Of a stretch of 64,000 nt of DNA, positions 32,333 to 44,500 are shown in pieces (the first letter of the stretch is position 1; each line of letters opens with the position of its first letter). This DNA comes from Hyphodiscus hymeniophilus (Eukaryota; Ascomycota; Leotiomycetes; Helotiales; Hyphodiscaceae). The stretch lies in assembly GCA_016508695.1 (NCBI GenBank), contig VNKQ01000004.1, forward strand, positions 1,054,001 to 1,118,000. The letters are read 5' to 3'. A model generated the notes under the pieces. The model was not told the origin of the DNA. It made no database searches and was given only the letters and a program-made list of their open reading frames with translations. The position numbers and the translations under genes were made by a program.

Positions 32333-34867
32333 TCAAGCTGCTATCGCCTCATCCGTGATCAGCTTGGTGATCTTACCAATTGCAATGGTTTGTCCCTGTT
32401 TTTCTCAGTCAGCACGTCCCAAATATTTATATATCTGCAGATTTGGGCATTTTGGTGACATCCAACTCTCCATCTTTCTGAATGATGGAGATAGAAACAG
32501 AATCACCCAAATCATTGCATTTGTTAGACACTTTTGAATGCCAGACGCAGCCATCTCAATGGCTCGTACAATTTGAGGGAACTCAGGTCCAGGGGTAGTA
32601 AGTGAAATGTTTGTCTTACCTGATCTCTCAACGTGAAACGGCCAAGTTGTGGATAGTCTTCAAATTTTTCTACGCACACTGATCCAGCGCCTCCAATAAC
32701 TTCCATTCTCGCAATGATGCTGTCTCCTCTCTTCGCATGCGATGGTGGAACCTTGCTCTTTCGGCCAGTTCCTTTCTGAAGTTTATGTAGCAGAGTAGCG
32801 AATGTGACTTCCTCAATCGCAGAGTGGACATGTAGAACACAATTGAAACCAGCAGATAAGATACTCTTCAGTTCGAGGACTCGAATCTGGGCCTCAAAAG
32901 CTACGACGCAATGGACCAATCGCTTCGGCGAGCAGAGCACGAAGCCAGGAAGAATATCTTCTTCTTCGATACCACGCAGCCGTAATCGGACCTGGTCTCC
33001 GCATTGCGCAGCAGGTACTTCATCTTCAGTCTCTCCGTAGGCAGCTGCAACATCGACCTTGTCTCGGTTAGGCATCATGACGAGAGACATGCCCTTCTTG
33101 ACAACACCAGCTTCAATCTTGCCTTCCACAATGGTACCCATGTCTCTGTATTTACCATTGATGGGCATCATGAATGGAGCGTTGACCTTTCGTTCCAGAG
33201 TGGTCATGTTGTCGAGGTATTCAAGGAGCGATGGGCCGTCGTACCAAGGTGCGATACCGGCGGGAATGCGGTCCTTGATACCCATTGTCTGTTGTGCTGC
33301 AATCGGCATGAAGAAGACATCGGTCTTCAGGTTGTACCCAGTTCCCTTGAGGAAAGCTGCGAGTTTGGTAGTACATTCGTCGTATCGTTTCTTTGACCAC
33401 TCGACAGTAGGATCATCCATCTTGTTGATGACCACAACCAGCTTGTTAACTCCTTGTGTCTTCGCCAACATAGCGTGCTCCCTTGTCTGACCGCCTTTCT
33501 CGAATCCAGTTTCGTATTCTCCCTTTCGAGCGCTGATGACAAGGATACCAACGTCAGCTTGGGAAGCACCTCCAATCATGCTTGGCACATATGTCTTGTG
33601 TCCAGGGGCGTCTAATATACTGTATCGCCGTTTTTCAGTTTCGAAGAACCCGCGGCCAACCTCCACCGTCTTTCCCTTGGACCTTTCTTCCTTCGTCAAA
33701 TCTAACGCCCAAGATAGGTACCAAGTCTCACGCCCCATTTCCTTGGCCTCCTTTTTGTTCTTTTCCATTGTTCGTTCGTCAACCATGCCAGTCGCATACA
33801 AGATTGAGCCTCCGAGAGTCGATTTTCCGGCGTCAACGTGTCCAATGAAAATGATATTCACATGCTCTTTGCCGTAAATTTCCTTCAAAGTTTCGTCGTC
33901 GACATCCGCAGCCTGCTCCTTTTCGACGATATCTGCTTCACGAGCAGCAGCCTTGGGGGCCGCCCTCGAGGGACTTGAACGACCAGAAGAAGGTGTTGGT
34001 GAGGTTTTCCCACTTTCTGATGCACCTGGCTTCTCTGTCTTTTCGATTGCCTTTGCTGCTGCCACCTTAGCCCCGGCTTCTGCCGGCGGAGCCTCCTTCT
34101 TCGCCTCTTCCTTTTTGGAGGCAGGTGGTGCTGATGGTACGCCGATAGATAGAACCTTGGCTTTAGGTTTCGGTGCATCTCCTCCAATGCTAAGAACTTT
34201 GGGAGCACCGTCCTTCACGGTCACGGGCTTGTTGAGATCTGATGCTGATCCATCGGTCGGTCGCTTCGCAATTGTAGGCGTCTTTTGAGGAGGTTGTGAT
34301 GCTGATGCTGCGCCAGCTTGTGGTTGTTGAGCATACCCTGGGTATTGCTGCCCTGCATGGAACAATTAGCTCATGCTCGCTGAATTGAGTATACTAGTCT
34401 TCGAAGCAGAATGAGGGACTAAGGTTCACGCAACAAGCCACATCCAAATCCAAATCCAAATTCTCGAATTTGTTTTAGTGATCGAGGAACGTACCATATG
34501 TCTGATTGTAGCCACCTTGGTTGTATCCAGCATTGTACCCTCCTTGCTGGTATTGGTTGTATCCCTGCTGGGCGTACTGAGGATAACCATATTGACCACC
34601 CTGTTGTGATTGTTGGGGTGGTTGGTGTTGGTAGTAGTTTTGATAGCCAGCTTGATCATAGCCTCCTCCCCCTCCTCCGCTGTATTGTGGGAATTGCTGG
34701 CCTGGTTGGAAGGCTTGGGCACCTGGCTGGAAACTGTTCGCTGCTGGGCGAAACGAGTTTGCTTGTGGGTTTTGGTCCTGATTCAGGCTCATCTGTCCTG
34801 TTTGTCGTGCCAAATTGTTGTCCTCCTGTGCTGCGGGGTCATCTTCCCAAGAATTTAGTTCCGACAT
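32333..34867 (-). CDS. SUP35: Translation termination factor eRF3 (Sup35)
   Basis: GTPase that acts with eRF1 in peptide release at stop codons. Exons 34867-34495, 34352-32620 and 32395-32333 give 722 aa. Residues 1-130 are Gln/Asn/Gly/Tyr-rich with repeated YNQ- and QQGGY-like units, resembling the yeast Sup35 prion-forming region. A charged middle domain has two KVLSIG repeats. The GTPase region begins near residue 290 with GHVDAGKST (G1), then DAPGH (G3) and NKMD (G4), followed by EF-Tu-like beta-barrel domains. The last exon encodes GQTIAIGKITKLITDEAIAA, the usual C-terminus, joined after TLRDQ across a 224-nt intron. It is divergent from the YRB30-like gene. Confidence 0.95.
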
Positions 34868-35399
34868 GTTGCTGTTCTGAAAATGAGCCTTTAAAGAGAT
34901 TGTGAGGTCGAACGATATCGACGTGTGCTCGAAGGCGGGGTGATTTTGTTCGAGGGGCAGAAAAGCTGGGGGCTGAGTGGGAGTAGTCAGGTAATGGATT
35001 AGCCTGGCTGGCTATGACTTGGACTTGGTATGAGAATGACTGGTTCGTTGAGTCACTTTGGTGCTGGACTAGGGAACGATAATGCTCAGGTAGATCAGGA
35101 GTTCGGTATTGGGCAGCGTTCAGACGTTCTCACTGGGCATCACCAAATATTGCGGTCTTGTTAGAATTCTTTTTGTGCTGGTCATATCATTGGGCACCTT
35201 TAATCAAATGCCGATAAATGCCATCGGCTAATCAATCGGTTCACACCCAGTCCCAAATTGTATCGGATGCAGAGCAGCTTGTAAACGCGCATTAGGTAAA
35301 TAACTTTTTTCTGCTCTACCTTTCTCGGCATCCCACATGGGAAATTCCCCAGTGAATCCTTAAGGCCGTTCCCCAGGGCGCTGCTTCTTATAGAAGATC
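34868..35399. other. Divergent promoter region eRF3/YRB30
   Basis: About 530 bp between two divergent starts. It contains a TGAGTCA heptamer at 35049-35055 (a possible bZIP site, weak evidence). No gene. Confidence 0.5.
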
Positions 35400-37980
35400 A
35401 TGGACGCTTTTCTGGGCAAGGTAAGCCTTTGGTCTCTCTGCAATTTTTCACTCAATGTTGACAGAAACAGATAACTGGCCATGCTATGAATTATGCTATT
35501 CGGTATGTTTGTACATGGCTTTGCAGCCCACAATGTCCTAATTTTCGTGTAGTACTGGCATTGGTATCACGGCTTCCTTTGCTATTAGCCAGACTTCGAG
35601 ATTACTTAAGGTAAGAGAACTTTTATGGTGGCTCTTCTCTTCAAATTAGTGACCAATTTTGATGCCAGACCGTTGACAATAAGCTGGACTACCAAGAGTT
35701 GAATGATCTACAGGAACGCTTTAATAGTAAAATCACTGTAAGTAAAGTTATTTGAATTTGAACCGTTTTCATATTTTACATATCCCATTCAAGTATCCAG
35801 CTCATATCTGTGTACAGATACTGTCTCCTGCTATCGATATGATAGACATGATGTTAGTTACTACCCGTCCCATCTTCGACGAATGCTTACAAGTTTTCAG
35901 TTCAGCGAGGGGAAATTCAACTTTGGCCTCAGCCTTTGCACTAACGACGGATCTCAGACGTGATATTGAAGCGGTCGGTGCACGTCTCGAAAGGGCTGCA
36001 ACTGCCTCGGAGCGTTCACAGAAAGCCAACACGGCCAAGGAGTCCCAGGCAATCCATGCTCTGGAAATCCGGCAAATCATCAAAGGCATCAAAAGACTGC
36101 TACTACGCATTGAAGATGCGGTTCCTCTCATTAATCTGGCAATTACTACTTCAGGTGCAAGCTTGTCAACAGCACTCCCTCCTTCGGTGTCACCGTCAAG
36201 GCTCCTACAAGCTAGCACTTTCCTTACTACTGGCGATGCTCAATATTGTATGACTCCATACATTCCCGTCCAGGTCGGCCCAACTTTCACACTTTCATTG
36301 TATATGTTGTTTGCTGGTCATTCCAAACGGGCCAGTACCGAAAGCATGAGAGATACAACTTGGAAAGAAGTCATTCACAAAGCTAGAGTGAAGCTCGTTC
36401 GAGTGCCTCTCGACCGAGATTCAGGGCGTTCTGGGAACGGATTGAGACCCGCCGCCGAAGAACATCAAGGCAATAGCCCAGTCTTACCTTTGCTCGAGGA
36501 CGGGTCTGACGATTCGCGTATTGTTGGAGAAGAAATCGCAAGCGAATTTGCATACCAACTTGAATTGATTGAAGACTTTGATGATGACAGAGTACACTCT
36601 TTTGAGGATGGCGAAGCTCAGCCAGGCCCTTATGGAGATGTTCGTCTAGCCGGAATCCGAGAGTTGCTACCAATCTATCAGGTGTCTAAGATCTTTTACG
36701 CAGATACAGGGAAGATACTGAATATCGGCACTCAAGGAGAAGCGAACAGTCCAGTTCTATTACTGAAACGCAACATCAACGCTGTGCCACCAAGAAAGAT
36801 GATGGAGGAGGGCGATAATAATGATAGATGGCAGCAGGCACAGCCTAAGGAAACTGATCATGATAGTTCTGGAGACGAGTCACAGGACGACATTGATCAA
36901 CAGATCCGCCGGGAGAGCTCTGTTAATCTGGCAGGAGGTTTGGTGGAGGAAGAGGCGCAAGTCCCGAAATCCGATCCTGCAGGATGTTGGCAGCTTCCCC
37001 TTGGGCTGGATCCAGAATGGCTTGCACTCGAAGTCTACATCGAACCAGATGAAGAATCAGGCTCTGAAGACGGACAAGATGCCAACGATGATTCAGCTTA
37101 CATCTCATCCGATTACCAACACTTGAAAGAATCGCAAATAGAAGCCAATCTAGCAGCAGAGCTCGAAGACCTCAATCTCGACCTCAAGTCCTCTCCGCCA
37201 TCAATGCCGTACCGACAAGTCGCAGACACACCCTTACAAACATCGCCTGCCGCCCCGTTCATCCCAACAGTACGATCCTCACTATCACTTCTTGAAATGC
37301 TCATCCGCCTCACAGCACTCCAACAAGTTCACCAAACTTCTCACCTCGCCATTCCCGACGAATTTCTCAATTTCTTCCTTCAGGAGTCATCGACCACAGG
37401 TGGCAATCCAGATGAGCGTCAACGTACACGCCTTGAGGCACGACAGAAGGTTGGCTTTGATCCCTATAATGAGAGTCCAATAAAGCACCACGGCGAAGAC
37501 TACCAGTACCAGGCTCAAGGACAGGGCTACGAGAGAGGTGGCACGCCTTCTGAAAACGATCAGGGATACGGAAATGGATTTCGATATGAAGGGTCTGAGA
37601 GTCCAGGATGGCAAGACAGAAACGGGTATGGAAACGAAAATAGCTTTGAAAGAGGCGAGAGTCCGAGATTGCGGGAGAGGGGCATGACGCCACAAAGATC
37701 ACCAGATCCCTGGCTCCTGAGGAGGAGCAGAGAGGCGTCTACTTCTCAACGTGGATCACCAATTCCTTCCTCGCCCATTCCATCGTATCGGCAGCCTGCT
37801 AGGAGACCGACGAGGCCGCTGGATAGGGTTATGGATGAGAGGGGTGGTGTGAAGAGTGGAAGTCCGCTGGGAAGGGGTATAAGTGTTGAGACTGATTCTA
37901 CGTTGGGGACGAGTCCGGGCTCGCCGACGCTTGTAGATGGGACGGAGAAAATTGGTCTTCGTCATGATAGAGTTAAGTGA
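35400..37980 (+). CDS. RanGTP-binding protein, Yrb30 type
   Basis: Fungal family that binds Ran-GTP and affects nucleocytoplasmic transport in yeast. Exons 35400-35420, 35471-35502, 35553-35610, 35669-35737, 35818-35852 and 35901-37980 give 764 aa. The N-terminal 300 residues carry the family pattern: ITGHAMNYAIRTGIGITASF, QTSRLLKTVDN, IKRLLLRIEDAVPLINLAI, TTSGASLSTALPPSVSPSRL and LLQASTFLTTGDAQY. An acidic middle region and a long polar C-terminal tail follow. The fifth intron (35853-35900) is 48 nt, stop-free and in frame, so retention would be tolerated, but removing it restores the expected IDMISARGN context. The first exon has just seven codons. Assignment is from family motif recall. 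Confidence 0.75.
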
Positions 37981-38470
37981 TTGCACCTGCAGTGCTTCAG
38001 ACCGCCATGATGAATGCATCTGCAGTGCACATGAAAATAAATTTTACGATTACGAAAGATACCCATGATAGATGTCTAATTCGCAAGGCTTTCTTTTACG
38101 AAAATGATGTCATATGATGTGACTGGGAGGTTCTAAGGTATTTAAAATCACTGCGAGGAATGTTAATATCGGTTCCAGCCAAATAGAGGGACCTACAGAA
38201 GTGAGGCGGTCAAACGAACATTGGTTCCTGGAAGTCGTCCTATCAAATTGACAATTCAGCTTACAGTTCATCACGGGGGAAGCGAGTTCTTGGATATTGG
38301 TATACAGCCATTGTTCTCGTGCATCATCTCATACTAGCGTTCCATACCCAAGCCCTTGTTAGCCTCCATTGATCGCTACAAATAAAGACAACGAAAGGGA
38401 AAGCATGGCTCCAACTCCAGATACTTGCAGAGAATGCTTGACTCCTCACACTAACCCACTCGTAATCTTC
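37981..38470. other. Convergent intergenic YRB30/SPF30
   Basis: About 490 bp between convergent stop codons. No coding or repeat feature seen. Confidence 0.5.
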
Positions 38471-39443
38471 CTATAACTCTTCATCGCCATTTGTCTGGTA
38501 TATGTGCCGACTTCGCGTAGGATCTTTTCGCATGCTTTGGCCGGACCCTGTGAATCCAACTGCGAAATATCAATATATTTCTTAGAAAGGGAGAGGAAGA
38601 TTTACCTCGACCATTAACGCCTTCCGGTGTACGGAACATACTGTCCTTCTTCGCCGTCTTTCCAAACTTTCCCTTCGCCGCGAAGTCCTGCCATTTGCTC
38701 TTGCCAGCTTCCAATTCTTTATTCGCCTTGATTTTCTTGGGAACCTTGGCAGGTCGCACAGGACCATCACTAACCTTACTTGGCTCCCGCTTTGTCTGGT
38801 GGGCTAGCTCAGGGTTGATATCTGCAGCTGCAGTGATCACATTTGTGTTCATCGGAAGTGTGGGTATCGCAGCTGCAACTGGTGTGCCATCAGCTTTGCG
38901 CTTATTGGGGTTGGTAATGGGCTTGATGTCCTTGGCTCGTAACGTCTCCGTCGTATCATAATTTTTGAACTTGACAATATAAACCGGAGCCGTGGAGCTT
39001 CCAGTGATCGAAGTGATACGCGCGGGATAGAAGCCTTTGTCTCCAGAATGCCACTTTGCCAGCACTGTATCGTTGACCTTAAAGCTAGTCGTTGTATCGT
39101 CTTCAGGGGCCGGGTTAGGCGTCAACTTCCCTTTAAAAGCGGGGTGGTTTTCTCGCGACCATTTCTCCTTTACAGGTAGCTCTGTCGTTCTCTTTGGTAT
39201 GACTGCTGGCACTGAAGAGGGCTTTAGTTCTGCGATCGCAGCTTCGGTGAGGGAGATGACTTGTTCGAGTTCAGTCTTTAGTTCGTGAAGCTCTGCGCTA
39301 TCCGGATCCGATTGAAGCCCTAGTTGAACTGTCTCCAACTATTGAAAGGTCAATGTTGGCTCTGAAAGGACAGAAGGAGGGTTGCTAACCTGTAGCTTGT
39401 ATTCCTTCACCTCATTTTCGAAAGCAGCGATTTCACTACTCAT
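38471..39443 (-). CDS. Tudor-domain splicing factor, SPF30/SMNDC1 type
   Basis: Spliceosome assembly factor whose Tudor domain binds dimethyl-arginine in Sm proteins. Exons 39443-39390, 39338-38606 and 38559-38471 give 291 aa. The N-terminal part is helical and coiled-coil-like (EIAAFENEVKEYKLQ, LKTELEQVISLTEAAI). The Tudor domain at about residues 95-155 includes VNDTVLAKWHSGDKGFYPA and YIVKFKNYDTTETLRAKDI. A basic C-terminal block has KWQDFAAKGK and KKDSMFRTPEGVNGRVGFTG, followed by a GQSMRKD end that is conserved in SPF30. Length is normal. It is head-to-head with another splicing gene, 425 bp apart. Confidence 0.88.
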
Positions 39444-39868
39444 CTTGTTGTCTGTCGGATCTTGTCTCGAAGGGCGTAGATGGAGTTACGTAATAATAAT
39501 GAAGGAAGATAGCTTGTCAGTGATGTGATGTAGAAGTGGGGAAGATTGGTGAGGAGATCGAAGCGTTATGAGTGACTTGAGGCTGGCTTCGAGTTGCGAT
39601 TTGCGATAAGGCTTAGCGCGACACTGTATCGGTGTTTAATTTATCCGATCCGCTAGCGATTCAAACACCAGAATCGTCTTCCTGATTACGAAGGTACAAG
39701 AGAGAGCCACTGTCTCTGTTAATCCCTCACAGAGGACCGCATTCTTCCTACGAACGATATCGCTATCTGCACGCCTGGACGCCCGTGTAGGGTCTAGAGA
39801 GGCAGATCTATTAACATCCTCTATCGAGCCGCCCAGAGCCTCTACATCACACTTATCGAGACCTCAAG
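39444..39868. other. Shared promoter region of two splicing-factor genes
   Basis: 425 bp between the SPF30-type and CWC16-type starts. No clear motif was identified by eye. Confidence 0.5.
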
Positions 39869-40885
39869 ATGCAGGGCTTCAATATGGGACGGTATGTCCC
39901 TCCTGACCAGGAAGGTGTAAGGAGTGGAAACCAAATCCATGGAAAGCATGCGCTTGGCAACAGAGCCAACAAGATATCCCAAGGAATCCTCACTGTCCGC
40001 TTCGAAATGCCATTCCCGATCTGGTGTACACATTGTCCGAAGCCTACTATTATCGGCCAAGGAGTCCGCTTCAACGCCGAGAAGAAGAAAGTCGGAAACT
40101 ACTATTCGTCTCCAATCTACAGCTTCCGCATGAAGCATGTGGCTTGTGGAGGCTTGATTGAGATACGTACAGACCCTCAGAACACAGCATATGTGGTTAC
40201 TGAAGGAGCAAGGAAGAGAGACTTGGGAGATGACAAAGTAGAGGAGGGGGACATCAAGATTCTCACGCCGGAGGAGAGGGAGAAGCTGAGAGCGAATGCA
40301 TTTGCCGCGCTAGAAGGAAAGGTGGAGGATAAGCTGGCGTTGGCACACGCGAAGAAGCGATTAGAGGAGCTACAGGATATATCGGATCAGCAGTGGGAGG
40401 ACCCTTATGCAAAGAACGTGAAACTACGAAACACTTTTAGGGAAGGGCGAATGTTGAGGGAGCGGGAGGCAGGGGTCACGGCAGCACTACAGGATAAAAT
40501 GAGCCTTGGTATCGACCTACTACCGGAGCATGAAGACGACAAACAAAGAGCTGAATTCATTGAGTTTGGAGGGTTGGATCAAGAGAAAGCTTTGACAAGA
40601 GCTTTCTCAAGACCTTTATTCTCGAGCGAAGAAGGACCTGTAAAGAAGAGGGGTTCCAAGACTTCCAAGAGACGAAAAGCGGAGGATTTGGCTAAGAAGA
40701 AAACCGCCGATGCCATTGCGGAAATCCAGGGCAATACCAGGGCTGCCATGGATCCCTTTCTCCCTAATGCTCCCAAAGCAGCTCCAAAGTCATTATTGGT
40801 GGGTGTGAAAAGGAAACGAACTAGAGAACCCAACGCTCCAGCAAACCCATCTCGTGCTGTCTTAGTAGCCTATGATTCGGATTGA
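39869..40885 (+). CDS. CWC16/CCDC130 family splicing factor (Yju2-related, Saf4 type)
   Basis: Spliceosome-associated protein. Single exon, 338 aa. The N-terminus MQGFNMGRYVPPD is the CCDC130/Saf4 form of the Yju2 family. It is followed by HALGNRANKISQGILTVRFE, the zinc-binding IWCTHCPKPTIIGQGVRFNA, the SSPIYSFRMKHVACGGLIEI block and IRTDPQNTAYVVTEGARKRD. The remainder is a charged coiled-coil region and a basic tail with nuclear-localisation-like KRKRTRE. Length and domain order match the family, and no intron is needed. Confidence 0.92.
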   Translation: MQGFNMGRYVPPDQEGVRSGNQIHGKHALGNRANKISQGILTVRFEMPFPIWCTHCPKPTIIGQGVRFNAEKKKVGNYYSSPIYSFRMKHVACGGLIEIRTDPQNTAYVVTEGARKRDLGDDKVEEGDIKILTPEEREKLRANAFAALEGKVEDKLALAHAKKRLEELQDISDQQWEDPYAKNVKLRNTFREGRMLREREAGVTAALQDKMSLGIDLLPEHEDDKQRAEFIEFGGLDQEKALTRAFSRPLFSSEEGPVKKRGSKTSKRRKAEDLAKKKTADAIAEIQGNTRAAMDPFLPNAPKAAPKSLLVGVKRKRTREPNAPANPSRAVLVAYDSD

Positions 40886-41593
40886 GTGCAAGCATTTTTG
40901 CAATTTTGGTGATATTGCTTGCATATACGGCGTTACGGAAGATACCCGAGTTTGCTACTTCAAAGATAGATGAAGAATATACAATTTAGTCAAAATGTTG
41001 CCTCCCCCTTTATACTCTAACATTCTACATAAAAGAGCGGACAACAAACATCGTTGCTACAGAGCAGATCTTTACTCGGTCTTTGGATTTTGAGCTTGAA
41101 TAATATCGATCAGGCATCAGTGCTGCAAAATTGCAAAATCATAGGCGAGAGACGAAGACATAGATCATTGTGCGGCGCCACATTGCTCAGGATAGGGTAT
41201 ACCAGAAATTGATCCAGCTCGTTGAGCTCGGGGCGGGGTCGATCACAAATTCGCATGGCATGATGGAATATGGCCTTAACTCGGACAATTAAGTGGCAAC
41301 TGGACATTTTGAAGCTTCCTTCCAATAGCAAATAGCGAAGCGGTCTCATTTTAGATATATCATTTCCTGTATCTTGCTTGACATTTCCCACACACTGCTA
41401 AGGCACTTCAAATTCTCGCTACAGTAAGTCCTTCGTGAATGATTCGCGATTTCATCCGGAGTTCAGCCGCCCATGTCAAAAATTATTGGGACCGCTTTCG
41501 GCTTCCCCAGATTTTGTTGACTGTGACTCAAGAAAAACACCCTCAATAGAAGACATCCTTCTCTGAGCTCATTCCACAATAATTGCCGCTGGA
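40886..41593. other. Intergenic upstream of ARO1
   Basis: About 700 bp with the ARO1 promoter and a TGACTCA site (separate entry). The minus-strand frame 41110-41391 has no recognisable similarity. Confidence 0.5.
41524..41530 (+). promoter_or_regulatory. TGACTCA, likely cross-pathway control element of ARO1
   Basis: Perfect TGACTCA heptamer centred about 67 bp upstream of the AROM start codon. Gcn4/CpcA binding to this sequence upstream of aromatic amino-acid genes is established in yeast and filamentous fungi. That the gene is a known class of target supports it; occupancy here is untested. Confidence 0.55.
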
Positions 41594-44500
41594 ATGGGGT
41601 CAACTGTGCCTTACAATCCCACGAGGATTGCCATTCTCGGCGAGGAGAACATTATCATTGACTTTGATATCTGGCGCATCTTCGTGGTGGAAGATCTTCT
41701 CTCAAACCTCACCTCTTCAACCTATGTCCTTATCACAGACACAAATCTTGCTCCTCTCTATGTGCCAACCTTCAAACAAGCTTTTGCGAGCCAGGCAGCC
41801 AAATCAGATGCTCCCCCTCGACTTCTCACCTATGAAATTCCTCCTGGCGAGAGCTCCAAAGGACGAGAAACAAAAGCCGAAATCGAGGACTGGATGCTGT
41901 CGGAACAATGCACAAGAGATACCGTTATAATTGCATTAGGAGGGGGGGTCATTGGGGATATGATAGGCTATGTGGCAGCAACATTCATGAGGGGCGTACG
42001 GTTCGTACAAGTCCCTACGACGTTACTGGCCATGGTTGACTCATCCATTGGGGGAAAGACTGCAATTGACACACCTGTGGGCAAAAATCTGATTGGTGCT
42101 TTCTGGCAACCGCAAAGGATATACATTGATCTACGATTTCTTGAGACCCTGCCGGTACGCGAGTTCATCAATGGAATGGCAGAGGTGGTCAAGACGGCAG
42201 CCATCTGGGACGAGACAGAATTTTCTGCACTGGAGGACAATGCAACCCTGCTTATGGCTACGATCCGCGCAAAAGCCTCAGACTCCTCTACGAGACTGGA
42301 TCCAATCCGAGATATTTTAAAAAGGATTGTGTTGGGTTCGGCGAGAATAAAGGCGCACGTGGTTTCAGCAGATGAACGAGAGGGTGGCTTGAGGAATCTG
42401 TTAAATTTTGGGCATTCAATTGGCCATGCCTACGAGGCAATCCTTACCCCCCAGGTGTTACACGGTGAAGCTGTGGCGATTGGCATGATTAAAGAGGCAG
42501 AATTGGCTCGCCATTTGGGTGTCTTAAAGCCAGGTGCTGTGGCGAGACTCGTCAAGTGCATTGCAAGCTACGGCCTTCCTACTTCACTCCAGGACAAGCG
42601 GATACACAAACTTACAGCTGGCAAGCGCTGTCCTGTTGATTTGCTTTTGAAAAAAATGGGCGTTGACAAGAAGAATGATGGAAAGAAGAAGAAAATAGTC
42701 TTGCTTTCAGCGATTGGAAAGACACATGAGGAAAAAGCTAGTGTCGTCGAGGATCGCGCGATTAGGATCGTCTTGTCCGACTCGATCGTGGTGACTCCTG
42801 GAGTTCCGAAATCTCTGAACAACCAAGTGACCCCACCCGGATCGAAGAGTATTTCAAATCGTGCTCTTGTACTGGCGGCACTTGGCACTGGACCTTGCAG
42901 AATCAAAAATCTGCTTCATTCTGATGATACTGAGTTCATGCTCAGTGCAATTGCGAGACTTGGAGGAGCCACATATGCTTGGGAAGAGGCCGGTGAGGTT
43001 TTGCTTGTCCAAGGAAAAGGCGGCGATCTCCATGCTAGCCCAACCGAGTTGTATATTGGAAATGCTGGGACAGCATCGCGATTTCTGACAACCGTCGTCT
43101 CGCTCTGCAAACCATCAAGTGTGAAATCTACCGTTCTCACCGGAAATGCTCGGATGAAGGTCCGACCTATTGGACCTTTGGTTGATTCACTTCGGACAAA
43201 TGGCGTGGAGATCAAATACTTGGAGAAAGAACACAGTCTTCCACTGGATGTTGCCGCAAATGGAGGATTTGAGGGTGGTGAGATTGAACTTGCTGCTACA
43301 GTCTCTTCTCAGTACGTCTCTTCTCTGCTGATGTGTGCTCCTTACGCCAAAAATCCTGTGACTCTCCGTTTGGTCGGCGGAAAGCCAATCTCTCAACCAT
43401 ATATAGATATGACAACTTCCATGATGGCCAGTTTTGGTATCAACGTTCAGTCAGATAAAGAAACCCACACCTACAAGATCCCAAAAGGAGTGTACAAGAA
43501 CCCCGCAGTGTACGTTGTGGAAAGCGATGCCAGCTCTGCCACTTATCCCCTGGCTGTGGCCGCCATCTCCGGAATAACTTGCACGATTCCCAACATCGGC
43601 TCAAAATCTCTCCAAGGGGATGCCCGATTTGCCATTGAGGTACTTCGACCAATGGGATGCGAAGTTGTGCAAACGGATTACTCGACGACAGTGACTGGGC
43701 CTCCTGTAGGTCAGCTCAAGGCGATCGAGGAGGTGAATATGGAGCCTATGACAGATGCCTTCCTTACTGCCACTGTTCTTGGTGCGGTTGCCAAAGGAAC
43801 GACTAGGATACGAGGTATTGCCAATCAGCGAGTCAAAGAATGCAATCGTATTGCTGCCATGAAGGACCAACTTGCGAAGTTCGGCGTGACATGCCGAGAG
43901 CTTGAAGATGGAATCGAAGTAGACGGTGAACCTGCTTCATCACTGCAGACCCCGGCCGATGGAGTTTATTGTTACGATGACCACCGAGTAGCAATGAGCT
44001 TCAGCGTGCTATCCGTCGCTGCGCCTCAGCCTGTGCTCATTCAGGAACGAGAATGTGTGGGAAAGACCTGGCCGGGATGGTGGGATATTCTCTCGCTATC
44101 TTTCAACGTTAACTTGACTGGGAAAGAGGTTCATGACGCACACGCAAAGCATACGAAGTCTTCATCGGCCTTGTCCAACAAGTCTCTTTTCATTATTGGC
44201 ATGCGAGGTGCTGGAAAGACCACAGCTGGGGGCTGGGCTGCACAGCTCCTCAAGAGACACTACTGGGATCTAGATGTGGAACTCGAGCGCAGAGTCGGAT
44301 CTTCCATTCCAGACTTCGTTCGGACTCAAGGTTGGGAGAAATTCAGAGAGGCAGAATTAGATTTGCTGAGGAGCGTCATTAAGGAACAGCCCACAGGATA
44401 TGTTTTTGCTTGCGGGGGTGGAATCGTCGAGATTCCAGAGGCTCGTAAAATTCTCTCCAACTATCACACGACTGGTGGAATCGTCCTTCTGGTTCACCGA

